Assembly (NCBI GenBank): GCA_034665305.1
Contig: JAXDFZ010000025.1
Coordinates: 94,251-158,250 of the forward strand
Origin: DASXRU01 sp034665305
GTDB taxonomy: Bacteria; Acidobacteriota; Blastocatellia; Pyrinomonadales; Pyrinomonadaceae
DNA length: 64,000 nucleotides
Direction: 5' to 3'
Shown: positions 54,444 to 63,167 of the stretch, piece after piece
How the letters are laid out: the number at the start of each line of letters is the position of its first letter
Position numbering within the stretch: position 1 is the stretch's first letter
Made by a program: the position numbers and the translations under genes
Notes under the pieces: model-generated
The model's database searches: none
The model's input: only the letters and a program-made list of their open reading frames with translations
Told to the model about the DNA's origin: nothing

Positions 54444-55820
54444 ATGTCACAACGTACACCACGCGCTCGCGCCAGCAGCGCCGGCAATGATTCCAATGGC
54501 GAAGACGGCACCGTCGCTACCGCCGAGGCTCCGGAAAAACCGTCCGGCAAGGACTCCAAGAGCGAAGAGATGCTGAACCTGGGCGACCTCAAGGAGATGT
54601 CTATCTCCAAGCTCACCGCCATCGCCAAAGGCATGGACGTCCCCGGGGCGACCGGAATGCGGAAGCAGGAGCTAATCTTTAAGGTCCTGGCGGCCCAGAC
54701 GGAAAAGAGCGGACTGATCTTTTCCGAGGGCGTACTGGAAACATTGCCCGACGGTTTCGGATTCCTGCGCGCGCCGGAATACAACTATCTTCCCGGCCCC
54801 GACGATATCTATGTTTCACCCTCGCAAATTCGCAAGTTCGATCTACGCACCGGCGATACGGTCAGTGGCCAGATCCGGCCGCCGAAGGAAGGCGAGCGTT
54901 ACTTTGCACTGATTAAGGTTGAGGCGATAAATTTTGAGTCTCCCGATCAGGCGCGAGAAAAGGTTTTCTTCGACAATCTGACGCCGCTATATCCTGACGA
55001 AATGTTGCGGTGCGAGACGACGCAGGACAATCTGTCCGCGCGTGTCATCGATCTCGTTACCCCGATCGGTAAGGGTCAGCGCGGTTTGATCGTGGCGCCG
55101 CCGCGCACCGGTAAAACGATGCTGCTGCAAACAATCGCCAACTCGATCACCCAGAACCACCCCGAGACTACTTTGATTGTGCTGCTAATCGATGAGCGGC
55201 CGGAAGAAGTTACGGACATGCAGCGTTCGGTAAATGGTGAAGTTATCTCTTCGACCTTTGACGAACCTCCTACGCGCCACGTTCAGGTAGCGGACATGGT
55301 TATCGAAAAGGCGAAGCGCCTGGTGGAACACAAACGCGACGTGGTAATCCTGCTGGATTCGATCACGCGCCTGGCCCGCGCGCACAACGCGGTGGTTCCT
55401 CCCAGCGGCAAGATCCTTTCGGGCGGTATCGATTCGAACGCGCTGCAGCGTCCCAAGCGCTTTTTCGGCGCCGCGCGCAATATCGAAGAGGGCGGCTCTC
55501 TGACGATCATTGCGACTGCGCTGATCGACACCGGCTCGCGCATGGACGACGTGATCTTCGAGGAATTCAAGGGCACGGGTAACTGTGAAATACATCTCGA
55601 TCGCCGCTTGAGTGACAAGCGCCTCTTCCCGGCCATCGATCTGCAGCGCTCCGGCACTCGAAAAGAAGAGTTGCTGATGAGCAAGGAGGATCTTAATCGC
55701 GTGTGGGTGATGCGCCGCGTCCTGAATCCTCTTTCCCCTGTCGAGCAAATGGAAGTAGTGCTCGAGCGTCTGGAGAAATCCAAGTCCAACGCTGAATTCC
55801 TGGCCTCAATGCAAAGTTAG
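54444..55820 (+). CDS. rho: Transcription termination factor Rho
   Basis: 458 aa hexameric RNA helicase. It has an acidic low-complexity N-terminal extension of about 40 residues, then a Rho_N domain (MLNLGDLKEMSISKLTAIAKGM), a cold-shock RNA-binding domain (DGFGFLRAPEYNYLPGPDDIYVSPSQ) and an ATPase domain with Walker A APPRTGKT, Walker B VVILLDSITRL and the Q/R-loop region. The 348-base spacer upstream shows no clear gene or strong hairpin and may hold a rho leader. Confidence 0.97.
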   Translation: MSQRTPRARASSAGNDSNGEDGTVATAEAPEKPSGKDSKSEEMLNLGDLKEMSISKLTAIAKGMDVPGATGMRKQELIFKVLAAQTEKSGLIFSEGVLETLPDGFGFLRAPEYNYLPGPDDIYVSPSQIRKFDLRTGDTVSGQIRPPKEGERYFALIKVEAINFESPDQAREKVFFDNLTPLYPDEMLRCETTQDNLSARVIDLVTPIGKGQRGLIVAPPRTGKTMLLQTIANSITQNHPETTLIVLLIDERPEEVTDMQRSVNGEVISSTFDEPPTRHVQVADMVIEKAKRLVEHKRDVVILLDSITRLARAHNAVVPPSGKILSGGIDSNALQRPKRFFGAARNIEEGGSLTIIATALIDTGSRMDDVIFEEFKGTGNCEIHLDRRLSDKRLFPAIDLQRSGTRKEELLMSKEDLNRVWVMRRVLNPLSPVEQMEVVLERLEKSKSNAEFLASMQS

Positions 55821-55829
55821 GCAACGGCC

Positions 55830-55928
55830 TGCCGATTGCAGATTTCAGATTGCAGATAGGAAGAAGGAGCGAGTCAGCTATTAATCCTATCAATCCGAAA
55901 TCCGAAAGCTGCAGTCCGCAATCGCCAG
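55830..55928. repeat. Word-type palindrome between rho and glgA
   Basis: The left arm GCCGATTGCAGATTTCAGAT (from 55830) repeats GATTGCAGA and TTTCAGATT words. The right arm CAATCCGAAATCCGAAAGCT and following bases to 55928 ends in CCGCAATCGCCAG, a string also found at the end of the proS/rpiB element. It overlaps the apparent 5' end of the glgA reading frame. Confidence 0.65.
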
Positions 55929-55936
55929 AACGCCCT

Positions 55937-57358
55937 TTGCGGATCGCCTTGCTTTCATCGGAAGCAGTTCCCTTCGCCAAAACGGGCGGGCTGGGAGACG
56001 TGGCCGGCGCTTTGCCGAAAGCGCTGAATGCTCAGGGCGCCGAAGCGATTCTGCTGCTGCCGCTTTACGATTTGGTCGATCGTAGTGTCCTGCGCGAGAA
56101 GTTCCTCGACGATCTCGAAGTTGAATGGCGCGGAAAGAAGCCGCTGGTCGGCGTTTGGCGCAGCGATGCTGCCGGCGCGCCGGCGTACTTGATTGAGGCT
56201 CCCCACTATTTCGGCCGGCCTGAGATCTACGGTTATCGCGACGACCACGAACGTTTTGCCTTCTTTTGCCGGGCAGCTCTTGCGCTCTGCAAGCGTCTCG
56301 GCGGCCCGCCCGATATAGTTCATTGCAATGACTGGCCGGGCGGATTTGCTGCGGTTGAAATGCGGGCCCGTCGCGCCTTCGATGACTTTTACCGGCACAC
56401 GCGAACAGTCTTCTCGATTCACAACCTCGCTTACCAGGGCACGTTCGACCCGAGCGACCTGTGGTGGATGGATTTTGGCGAGCGAAGTGAGCGTGAAGCT
56501 TTCATGTTCAAAGGCACCGCGTCCGCGCTGAAGGCAGGCTTGGTTTCAGCCAATAGCCTTTCGACTGTCAGCAAGCGTTATGCTCAGGAAATTCAAACCA
56601 CCGAAAACGGTTATGGCCTTGACGGTATCCTGCGCGCGCGGCGGGATCGGCTGGCTGGCATCACCAACGGAGTTGATTACGAAGTTTGGAATCCTGAAAC
56701 TGATCCGCATATCGCAGCGCCGTTCAGGGCTGAAGATTTGAGCGGCAAGTTGGCGTGCAAGCTGGATCTGCTGCGCCGCTTCGGACTACCGCCCGAACCA
56801 GAGCGGCCGATCATTGCGATAATTTCGCGCCTTGTGGCCCAAAAGGGTTACGATTTGATCAAAGAGGCGATTGGTTCCATTCTGGCCACGGGTGCATTTT
56901 TCATTGCCCTGGGAGCAGGACAGTACGAAGACTTTCTGCAGTCCCTGCGCGATCGGGCGCCGCAGCGCGTCGGAGTTTACAAAGGCTATGCCGGCGAACC
57001 GCTCGCGCATCAGATCGAAGCGGGCGCCGATATGTTTTTGATGCCTTCGCTGTATGAGCCGTGCGGGCTCAATCAGATGTACAGCATGCGTTACGGTACC
57101 GTGCCCATCGTCAGGGCCACTGGCGGACTTGACGATACTGTGACACAGTTCGATGCTGGTTCCGGGACCGGAACCGGTTTCAAGTTTGGACCGTATGCGG
57201 CCCCGGCGATGCTTGAAAAAATACGCGAAGCGCTTTACTTTTATAGTCAACCCGAAATCTGGCGACGGATTCAGCGCAGCGGCATGGCCGTGGACAATTC
57301 GTGGTTGGCCGCCGCAAAAAGATACCTGGAGCTGTATGAGGCTACTTCGCAGCTCTGA
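55937..57358 (+). CDS. glgA: Glycogen (starch) synthase
   Basis: About 473 aa from a TTG at 55937; the frame runs back to a TTG at 55850, but those 29 codons are repeat DNA. GT5-family transferase that extends alpha-1,4-glucan from ADP-glucose. The N-terminal SSEAVPFAKTGGLGDVAGALPKAL contains the KTGG motif of ADP-glucose binding; the C-terminal half has the Glu motif region MPSLYEPCGLNQMYSMRYGTVPI. No ribosome site is convincing for either start. Confidence 0.9.
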   Translation: MRIALLSSEAVPFAKTGGLGDVAGALPKALNAQGAEAILLLPLYDLVDRSVLREKFLDDLEVEWRGKKPLVGVWRSDAAGAPAYLIEAPHYFGRPEIYGYRDDHERFAFFCRAALALCKRLGGPPDIVHCNDWPGGFAAVEMRARRAFDDFYRHTRTVFSIHNLAYQGTFDPSDLWWMDFGERSEREAFMFKGTASALKAGLVSANSLSTVSKRYAQEIQTTENGYGLDGILRARRDRLAGITNGVDYEVWNPETDPHIAAPFRAEDLSGKLACKLDLLRRFGLPPEPERPIIAIISRLVAQKGYDLIKEAIGSILATGAFFIALGAGQYEDFLQSLRDRAPQRVGVYKGYAGEPLAHQIEAGADMFLMPSLYEPCGLNQMYSMRYGTVPIVRATGGLDDTVTQFDAGSGTGTGFKFGPYAAPAMLEKIREALYFYSQPEIWRRIQRSGMAVDNSWLAAAKRYLELYEATSQL

Positions 57359-57437
57359 TGCAAGGCAGTTAAGATCAAGGCCGGACGTTTGGCACGAATC
57401 CTGAACGTGACGTCCCAGTAAAGACGAGGAGATAAGT

Positions 57438-57782
57438 ATGAGTGAGAATGTAAAAGATGTCAGTGACAGCAACTTCGAAACGGACGTCCTGCAATCAGAT
57501 CGGCCCGTCCTGGTGGATTTTTGGGCTGCATGGTGTGCGCCTTGCCGCATGCTCGCGCCAACAGTGGAGGCCGTGGCTGAGAAGTACGCGAACAATGCCC
57601 GGGTCTTTAAACTGAATGTCGATGAGAACCCGTCCGTTTCACAGCGCTACGGGATCAAAGGCATTCCCACGCTGATCCTGTTCAAGGGCGGCAAAGAAGA
57701 AGAGCGCGTAGTGGGCGCGACTTCGAAAGAAGCCATCGCGCGAATGATCGATAAACACGTCAGCGGCGCCGCCACCGCTTAA
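57438..57782 (+). CDS. trxA: Thioredoxin
   Basis: 114 aa thioredoxin fold. The redox centre is WCAPC (residues 34-38) in DFWAAWCAPCRMLAP, a common variant of WCGPC. The cis-proline segment GIKGIPTLILFKGG is present. A cytoplasmic disulfide reductase. GAGGAGATAAGT precedes the ATG. Confidence 0.95.
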   Translation: MSENVKDVSDSNFETDVLQSDRPVLVDFWAAWCAPCRMLAPTVEAVAEKYANNARVFKLNVDENPSVSQRYGIKGIPTLILFKGGKEEERVVGATSKEAIARMIDKHVSGAATA

Positions 57783-57854
57783 GCTGACGATTGAGAATCT
57801 CAGGCGCGGATTGGTTCGACCGGGTCCGCGCCTGTTTTGTGTCTGTGGGAAAAG

Positions 57855-57979
57855 CGGTAAATGGTGCATGGTAAATAGTAAATGGTAGTTACGGCGGGCG
57901 ACTAGCCTACAGGCCGTCACCCTTACTTTTGCGCTTCCCGTTTTCACTATTTACCATTCACTATTTACTATTTACCGCC
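57855..57979. repeat. Word-type palindrome (GGTAAATAGTAAATGG) between trxA and purA
   Basis: The left arm (57855-57889) repeats GTAAATGG and GTAAATAG; the right arm (57941-57979) is CACTATTTACCATTCACT and following bases. It ends 9 bases before the purA ATG. The words are shared with the dinG-queD element at 34118-34260. Confidence 0.8.
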
Positions 57980-57987
57980 CCCGATCC

Positions 57988-59307
57988 ATGTCCAAAATCA
58001 TCGTAGTCATCGGTGCCCAGTGGGGAGATGAAGGCAAAGGGAAGATCGTTGATCTCCTGGCCGAACGCTTCGATATCGTCGCTCGTTATCAGGGCGGGCA
58101 CAACGCCGGCCACTCGGTTTACGTCGGTGAACGCTCTTTCGTTTTACATCTGATTCCGTCCGGCATAATTCATCCAGGCAAAATCTGTGTGTTAGGCAAC
58201 GGGATGGTTATTGATCCGAACGCGTTTTTTGAGGAAGCGGATCGTTTCGCCGCCCAGGGTCTGGAGGTAACGCCGGAACGTGTGAAGATCAGCTCGCGCG
58301 CGCACTTGATACTTCCCTATCATCGGGCGTTGGACCACACGAGCGAAGAACGTCTGGGCAACGAGCGCGTCGGGACAACGCTGCGCGGTATTGGACCGGC
58401 TTATGAAGATAAGGCGGGTCGCCGCGGCATTCGTTTCGCCGATGCCCTCGTGCCCGAAGTGCTGCGTTCACGGATTGAGAGAAACCTGGAAGACGCCAAC
58501 CGGATAATCGTCGCCTACGGCGGACAGGGTTTGGATGTCGATCAGGTATTTAACGACACTGCCACAGTGGTTGAGCGGCTGGCTCCGTTCATCGCCGACA
58601 CGGCGCATTTTCTAAATCGCGCTGCCATCGAAGGCCAATCAATTCTGCTCGAAGGCGCCCAGGCCACCTTGCTCGATGTGGACCACGGCACTTATCCGTT
58701 TGTAACTTCATCCAGCACTATCGCCGCCGGCGCCGCAATCGGCACTGGCCTCGCGCCACATCGAATCACCGGCGTACTGGGCATCGTTCGTACCTATACG
58801 ACGCGAGTGGGCGAAGGTCCGTTCCCCACCGAAATGATTGAAGGCGAAGCGGAGCTGGGTCAGGTTATTCGCGAACGTGGCCGCGAATACGGTGCGTCGA
58901 CCGGACGACCGCGCCGTTGTGGCTGGTTCGACGCGTTTGCTACGCGTTACGCTGCGGAGATAAATGGTTTCAGCTCGGTGGCCTTGACCAAACTGGACGT
59001 GCTGGACGCACTGGACGACATCAAAGTCTGCACGGGATACAAACTCGACGGCCGCATGTGCGAATCGTTGCCGGCCGTGTCGCAGGATTTACGACGGGTC
59101 GAGCCCGTTTATGCGACGTTGCCGGGATGGAAGAGTTCCACCGTGGGAACTACAGAAATGTCAGCCCTTCCGTCAAACGCGCGTCGTTACGTTGATTTCA
59201 TTTCCGAACAGATAGGCGTCGAGATCGGCCTCGTCTCAACTGGCCCGGAACGCATGCAGACAATCGTGGTCCAGGATTCCGCGTTGGGTGGTTGGCTCGC
59301 TAATTAG
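57988..59307 (+). CDS. purA: Adenylosuccinate synthetase
   Basis: 439 aa GTP-dependent enzyme that joins IMP and aspartate in AMP synthesis. The N-terminal P-loop GAQWGDEGKGKIVDLLAE is diagnostic, as are GHNAGHSV, TTLRGIGPAYEDKAGRRGIRF and GASTGRPRRCGWFDA. The upstream spacer is a word-type palindrome, so ribosome-site recognition is unclear. Confidence 0.97.
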   Translation: MSKIIVVIGAQWGDEGKGKIVDLLAERFDIVARYQGGHNAGHSVYVGERSFVLHLIPSGIIHPGKICVLGNGMVIDPNAFFEEADRFAAQGLEVTPERVKISSRAHLILPYHRALDHTSEERLGNERVGTTLRGIGPAYEDKAGRRGIRFADALVPEVLRSRIERNLEDANRIIVAYGGQGLDVDQVFNDTATVVERLAPFIADTAHFLNRAAIEGQSILLEGAQATLLDVDHGTYPFVTSSSTIAAGAAIGTGLAPHRITGVLGIVRTYTTRVGEGPFPTEMIEGEAELGQVIRERGREYGASTGRPRRCGWFDAFATRYAAEINGFSSVALTKLDVLDALDDIKVCTGYKLDGRMCESLPAVSQDLRRVEPVYATLPGWKSSTVGTTEMSALPSNARRYVDFISEQIGVEIGLVSTGPERMQTIVVQDSALGGWLAN

Positions 59308-59402
59308 TCCAATGTCCAAGGTCCAGAGTCTGCATCACTAAACAACCAGCCAAAGTCGAAACTGAATACCAGTAACAACAGGGACATTGGACTTTGGACA
59401 TT
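59307..59402. repeat. Word-type palindrome (GTCCAATGTCCAAGG) after purA
   Basis: The left arm (59307-59327) and the right arm GGGACATTGGACTTTGGACA (59381 onwards) are imperfect reverse complements built from TGTCCAA words. It begins at the purA stop codon and precedes the tRNA-Lys gene. Confidence 0.65.
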
Positions 59403-59443
59403 AGAGTTTCGAGTCGGTAGAATGCCTCTCACCGTTTTCATGT

Positions 59444-59519
<76 letters not shown>

Positions 59520-59534
59520 CTAATCAAAACAAAG

Positions 59535-59561
59535 GGCAGTCCTGCTGGGACTGCCTTTTTT
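59535..59561 (+). terminator. Intrinsic terminator of tRNA-Lys
   Basis: The stem GGCAGTCC/GGACTGCC with loop TGCTG is followed by six T residues. A textbook Rho-independent terminator 15 bases after the tRNA. Confidence 0.9.
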
Positions 59562-59637
59562 GTTTGCGTTCGGGCGCGTTGATATCCGGCTCCGTCGTCC
59601 TGTATAACCGAGCCGCATTTTTGATTGTCGTGCTTTC

Positions 59638-60090
59638 ATGAAAATTAATGGCGCCATAATGGTTATTGGATCCCGTGACATCGATCGCGAGACGGCGCGT
59701 GTGTTGTTCGAACAGCACTTGGGGCCGTTTACTTCTCAAGGTAGGACGTGGCTGGTGGGAACCGGACGCGGAATTGATCAGTGGGCGACGGAATGGTTGT
59801 TGGAAAACAGCGAAATGTGTTGGGCGGTGGTTCCTTACACGCGTTTTAAGTTGCCGCAATCGGTTCAACAGCTGCTGGATCAAATCGATCGCATTGTGGA
59901 GCTGCAGCTGCCGAAACGCAAAACGGCCAGCGCCATCCGCAACCGGCACATGGTGGATCTGGCCCAGATCGTGTTTGGCTTTTGGTCGGGCAAGGGCGGG
60001 ATTACAGTAAAGACTTTGAAATATGCACTAAGACAACGCCGCGAAGTTCACGCTATCCCTGTGTTTTTGCGAGACGAGGGCACCGAGTAA
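59638..60090 (+). CDS. SLOG/DUF2493-like nucleotide-binding protein
   Basis: A 150-aa Rossmann-like protein. The N-terminal VIGSRDIDRETARVLFEQHL and the turn LVGTGRGIDQWATEWLL resemble SLOG/YAcAr-type domains (GSR...D and GxGRGID) that bind nucleotides or their derivatives. No toxin or effector gene is adjacent: upstream is tRNA-Lys with its terminator, downstream repeats. A role in nucleotide sensing is inferred from the fold only. Confidence 0.6.
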   Translation: MKINGAIMVIGSRDIDRETARVLFEQHLGPFTSQGRTWLVGTGRGIDQWATEWLLENSEMCWAVVPYTRFKLPQSVQQLLDQIDRIVELQLPKRKTASAIRNRHMVDLAQIVFGFWSGKGGITVKTLKYALRQRREVHAIPVFLRDEGTE

Positions 60091-60124
60091 TAGGGGGGCA
60101 CTCAGAAACCGCCACGATAAAGAA

Positions 60125-60155
60125 AGGGGGCGGCCACGGAGTGCCGCCCCTACAT
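60125..60155. repeat. REP-like family B, copy 2
   Basis: Almost identical to the copy at 29548 (AAAGGGGGCGGCCACGGAG start, GCCGCCCCTAC end). It lies in the 335-base spacer upstream of dodecin, which also holds the family C pair and no supported gene. Confidence 0.8.
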
Positions 60156-60267
60156 TTTTATCGCCGTGGAGCTGATCCTGTTCTCGTTCGCACTGCGCAA
60201 ATGCTTCAAATCCAGGTAGGACTCCAGGAGGTTGTATTGTTGGGCCTTGCGACAAGCGACCGGGGCC

Positions 60268-60338
60268 GTAGCCCGACCGTGAGGGAGGGCTCCGGCTGAG
60301 TGCAGGCGAGCGGGAGCCCTCCCTCACGGTCGGGCTAC
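60268..60338. repeat. REP-like family C, inverted pair
   Basis: A perfect 26-base inverted repeat: arm GTAGCCCGACCGTGAGGGAG and following bases (60268-60293) against 60313-60338, with a 19-base spacer. A diverged solitary arm is at 27071. Confidence 0.85.
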
Positions 60339-60425
60339 TGCCCCCGTTCCCGCCATAGAATCGTGACGTTTTTTCGTTAGGGTGTGCGAAATTCCAAGAT
60401 CATTATCGTTACGGGAGAAAACATC

Positions 60426-60650
60426 ATGTCGATTGCACGCATCACTGAAATCAGTTCAACTTCCACGAAGAGTTTTGAGGACGCAATTCAAAGCGCGGTC
60501 AACCGCGCCACTTCGACCCTGCGAAATGTGCGCAGCGCCTGGGTGAAAGAGCAACAGATCAAGATCGAAGGCACCAGCATCGTCGAGTATCAGGTGAATC
60601 TGATGATTACCTTTGTGCTCGAAGAAGGAGATAAATCGGATATCGCGTGA
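60426..60650 (+). CDS. Dodecin family flavin-binding protein
   Basis: 74 aa from the ATG at 60426, preceded by GGGAGAAAACATC. Dodecins form 12-mers that store flavins. The core pattern is ITEISSTSTKSFEDAIQSAVNRATSTLRNVRSAWVKEQ followed by the EYQVNLMITFVLE strand, matching the family length and order; an upstream in-frame ATG at 60384 would add 14 unrelated residues. Confidence 0.9.
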   Translation: MSIARITEISSTSTKSFEDAIQSAVNRATSTLRNVRSAWVKEQQIKIEGTSIVEYQVNLMITFVLEEGDKSDIA

Positions 60651-60706
60651 CGGAGTTAATTCTCGGGTCGTGAAGTCTCCGATGTCACGCGTCAAGAGGA
60701 TCGAGG

Positions 60707-60745
60707 AAAACGAAGGCGACGCCCTTTACCGGAGCGTCGCCTTCG
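60707..60745 (-). terminator. Hairpin terminator between dodecin and DUF2007 genes
   Basis: The perfect 12-bp stem CGAAGGCGACGC/GCGTCGCCTTCG with an 11-base loop lies between the convergent genes. On the minus strand the stem is followed by TTTTCC, so it most likely ends the DUF2007 transcript and may also serve dodecin. Confidence 0.75.
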
Positions 60746-60750
60746 ATCAT

Positions 60751-60960
60751 TTAGCGCTCGAGTATCTGATGTGCGTGCTCAGCATCCGCGCGGTTGACTA
60801 TCAAACGAACACCGCCGCTTAGCTGCAGGTGCGGCTCCATGCCTCCCGCATCATCTTTAAGCACCAACGACCGCACCCCTCCGCCCTGAAGCAGCTCCTG
60901 CGCCATTCCCGCCTCAACTTCATTGTTGAAGATTCTAAGAACAAACACTTCGTCAGACAT
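60751..60960 (-). CDS. DUF2007 putative signal-transducing protein
   Basis: 69 aa. It resembles the DUF2007 family of small ferredoxin-fold proteins: VFVLRIFNNEVEAGMAQELLQGGGV followed by VNRADAEHAHQILE. These are believed to bind ligands or act in signalling, but no function is established. The ribosome site is upstream of the reverse-strand ATG (GAAGGAAC). Confidence 0.8.
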   Translation of the reverse strand: MSDEVFVLRIFNNEVEAGMAQELLQGGGVRSLVLKDDAGGMEPHLQLSGGVRLIVNRADAEHAHQILER

Positions 60961-60999
60961 GAAGTTGTTCCTTCTTTACAGCGCATGGGAACGATCGAA

Positions 61000-61061
61000 G
61001 TAGGACAGGCATTCCTGCCTGTCCATCTTACTTATGGGACAGACAAGAATGTCTGTCCTAC
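61000..61061. repeat. REP-like family A, copy 3
   Basis: Left arm 61000-61024 (GTAGGACAGGCATTCC...) and right arm 61037-61061 (ends ATGTCTGTCCTAC) with a 12-base spacer. It lies between two minus-strand genes. A tandem CTTAGTCTGA doublet follows. Confidence 0.9.
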
Positions 61062-61105
61062 TTAGTCTGACTTAGTCTGAGCGCCGGGTCCTACGGGACT
61101 GAAGT

Positions 61106-61396
61106 TTAATAGCGCCGGCGATGACGACGTTTGCGAATTTTGTAGGTATAGAGTGCTCCGCTGCCGGCTCCGACTCCGGCACCTATCAGCGCGCCTTTCT
61201 TTCCACCGGCAATGCCGCCGATGCCGGCGCCGGCGGCTGTGGTACCGGCGACAGTTAACTTGTCGCGGTGCTTCTGCCAGAAACTACGCGAGTGGCGACG
61301 TCGGGTGCGTCGCGTTTGCGCCGACACCTCAGGCACGGCGAGACCCAACACCGCGAACATTAACAATAAAGCAAGAACCCTCTTCATGTTTTTCAT
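61106..61396 (-). CDS. Secreted glycine-zipper protein
   Basis: 96 aa from the reverse-strand ATG at 61394-61396 (GGAG 9 bases upstream). A signal peptide (about 1-26, ending VSAQ) precedes a basic stretch (TRRTRRRHSR), then a glycine-zipper segment AGTTAAGAGIGGIAGGKKGALIGAGVGAGSGALYTY and a basic tail. Resembles small YMGG-like envelope proteins; function unknown. Confidence 0.7.
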   Translation of the reverse strand: MKNMKRVLALLLMFAVLGLAVPEVSAQTRRTRRRHSRSFWQKHRDKLTVAGTTAAGAGIGGIAGGKKGALIGAGVGAGSGALYTYKIRKRRHRRRY

Positions 61397-61473
61397 GTGT
61401 ATCTCCAATTCAATTCGACTGTGGTAACAAGGCATCTCTCGTCGCGGGCATCCGCCTGCGGCAAAGCGAGTCC

Positions 61474-61932
61474 TCAGGAAGTAGCCGGCGTATTCATGAT
61501 CTTGCGGTAGGCTACAAATAAGTCGGACAACCGGTCCGCAGACGATGGATCGCTCCGCGCAAGCAAAGTAATTGTTTCGTCGCGCCCGGCAAACAGTGAC
61601 TGCGCGCCCTGACGCTGGGCCGGGTTAAGGTTCGACGCGTCTCCCTTATCAATCTCAGCACTAAGCGAAGTGAAAAACTGGCTGGCAGCCTGGCGCGCCG
61701 GTTCATAGTCGCCGCGCCGCGCGTCAATTACTGCGCCCGCAAGTTTACTCTCCATGTTGACAAGAAAATTTTGGCGTTCGGAATCAGCCAGGCGACTGGT
61801 GGCTGACCGGGCTTTTAGCCACATCGGGACAAAACCCAAAAGGAAGACCAACAGCAATGCCGCGGCATATATGATTGCGCGCCGCATCATCGGGTTTGGT
61901 TTATCGATTTTGGGTTGAAGGTCTTCACTCAT
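61474..61932 (-). CDS. Single-pass membrane protein of unknown function
   Basis: 152 aa with one N-terminal membrane helix (about 18-38) and a helical domain likely in the periplasm (LAGAVIDARRGDYEPARQAASQFFTSL...LFVAYRKIM). I recognise no family. It lies between the glycine-zipper and LysM genes on the same strand, so it may share their envelope context. Confidence 0.6.
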   Translation of the reverse strand: MSEDLQPKIDKPNPMMRRAIIYAAALLLVFLLGFVPMWLKARSATSRLADSERQNFLVNMESKLAGAVIDARRGDYEPARQAASQFFTSLSAEIDKGDASNLNPAQRQGAQSLFAGRDETITLLARSDPSSADRLSDLFVAYRKIMNTPATS

Positions 61933-62079
61933 GGACGTTGTCTTATATCATGGACACCTAAGCGAGCCCAGCGAGCGACCGGTAGCTGATCAGCTCCGCG
62001 ATAATCCCGGTAGGGAAAAGGGACAGCCCGCCAAGCTGCCCCTTATTCGTCTACCAACCCTAGGTCGCTTTCTCGGCTC

Positions 62080-62574
62080 TCAGGAATTGTCAGCTGGAAT
62101 GGCGAGTTGTTGGCCTATCTGAATCTTGTCGGGGTCATTGAGTTTGTCCCGGTTGGCGTAGAAGATCCGCATATACTCATTCGGGTCTCCATAAAACTGC
62201 TTGCTGATTTTCGAGAGATTATCGCCGGACTTCACCGTGTATGTCTGGCCACCTTGCCCCGCGCCCCCGCCGGCGGTCGCGCCCATGGCCCTACTGCTGT
62301 CCACCGAGATTTCCGCCGTTACGTCGTCAGCATTGGGATTCACGAGTTTGATCTGGTCCCAGAATTTATTCTTCGCATCGTCGGAAGGTGCGACGGCGCG
62401 GATGAAGAGCTTGTTGTCCTGAACATGAAGGTTTTGAAACTGAATCTTTTGCTGGTCAGCCATGTTCAGAACTGACGTGTATTTTTGTTTCAGATCATTG
62501 AAGCGCTGCTGCGCACCTTGTTGCTGCTCGGCTTCGGATGCACCGCGGCCAAACATCTTGTCAAATAAGCCCAT
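62080..62574 (-). CDS. BON-like plus LysM domain protein (Kbp/YgaU type)
   Basis: 164 aa from the ATG at 62572-62574, which follows the strong site GGGAGGGGAAGT. The central BON-like part (about 42-95) is followed by a Gly-rich linker and a C-terminal LysM domain (YTVKSGDNLSKISKQFYGDPN). The order matches the E. coli potassium-binding protein Kbp. It has no signal peptide, so it is probably cytoplasmic like Kbp. Confidence 0.82.
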   Translation of the reverse strand: MGLFDKMFGRGASEAEQQQGAQQRFNDLKQKYTSVLNMADQQKIQFQNLHVQDNKLFIRAVAPSDDAKNKFWDQIKLVNPNADDVTAEISVDSSRAMGATAGGGAGQGGQTYTVKSGDNLSKISKQFYGDPNEYMRIFYANRDKLNDPDKIQIGQQLAIPADNS

Positions 62575-62622
62575 ACTTCCCCTCCCAAATAATTGCGTAG
62601 CCATTACCAATAACGTGCGAGC

Positions 62623-62940
62623 CTATTTGCTGGCCGCACGACTCTTTTCACCTTTCGCTGAATCGCGGCCGATGAGTTTTGAAAATCGAGACTCTTTGCC
62701 TTCCTTGGTCTCGTCCTGATAAAGAAACGCCAGGTTGTTCGCTTCAAAGGCCTCAAAGAATTCAGCCCACGAAATCGGCTCGAGGGTTTCTTCTCCCGAA
62801 TAGCCCGGGTAGTCGATGCGCAGAATTCCGCCACTATCGCCTTTGTCGGTGCCGATGACGCGAGCGGGATGGCCGCCACGATCTTCGACCCACGTTTGAA
62901 TTTCTTCGTGATTAGTAGTGATCTCTGACTCGCCTGCCAT
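62623..62940 (-). CDS. Small conserved protein, often called branching-enzyme-like
   Basis: 105 aa from the ATG following AAGGAGGAAGCT. The family pattern is NHEEIQTWVEDRGGHPARVIG...GGILRIDYPGYSGEETLEPISWAEFFEAFEANNLAFLYQ. Homologues are widely annotated as '1,4-alpha-glucan branching enzyme', but the protein is far too small for that and lacks its motifs. The tail is Lys-rich. Function unknown; not a glycogen enzyme. Confidence 0.75.
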   Translation of the reverse strand: MAGESEITTNHEEIQTWVEDRGGHPARVIGTDKGDSGGILRIDYPGYSGEETLEPISWAEFFEAFEANNLAFLYQDETKEGKESRFSKLIGRDSAKGEKSRAASK

Positions 62941-63167
62941 AGCTTCCTCCTTATGAATTCCCTTTGCCTCTCTTTCCATTGCTCAGTTGCAAATGAAATG
63001 CCGACGCAACGTGCACTTGATAGTGGTCGGCATCACCTTTGCCTACATCCTTTGGAGATTCCTGAACTACATACATTGAGGAATAAACGCGTTCTCGGAA
63101 GAGACACATAGGCCGTTGTCTGTACCGGAAACCTACATCATTTGCCCAGGGGCAAGGAGAATGACAC

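Noticed and set aside
62623..62940. Identification as a glycogen branching enzyme
   Set aside because: Homologues often carry this name, but 105 residues without any alpha-amylase motif cannot be that enzyme.
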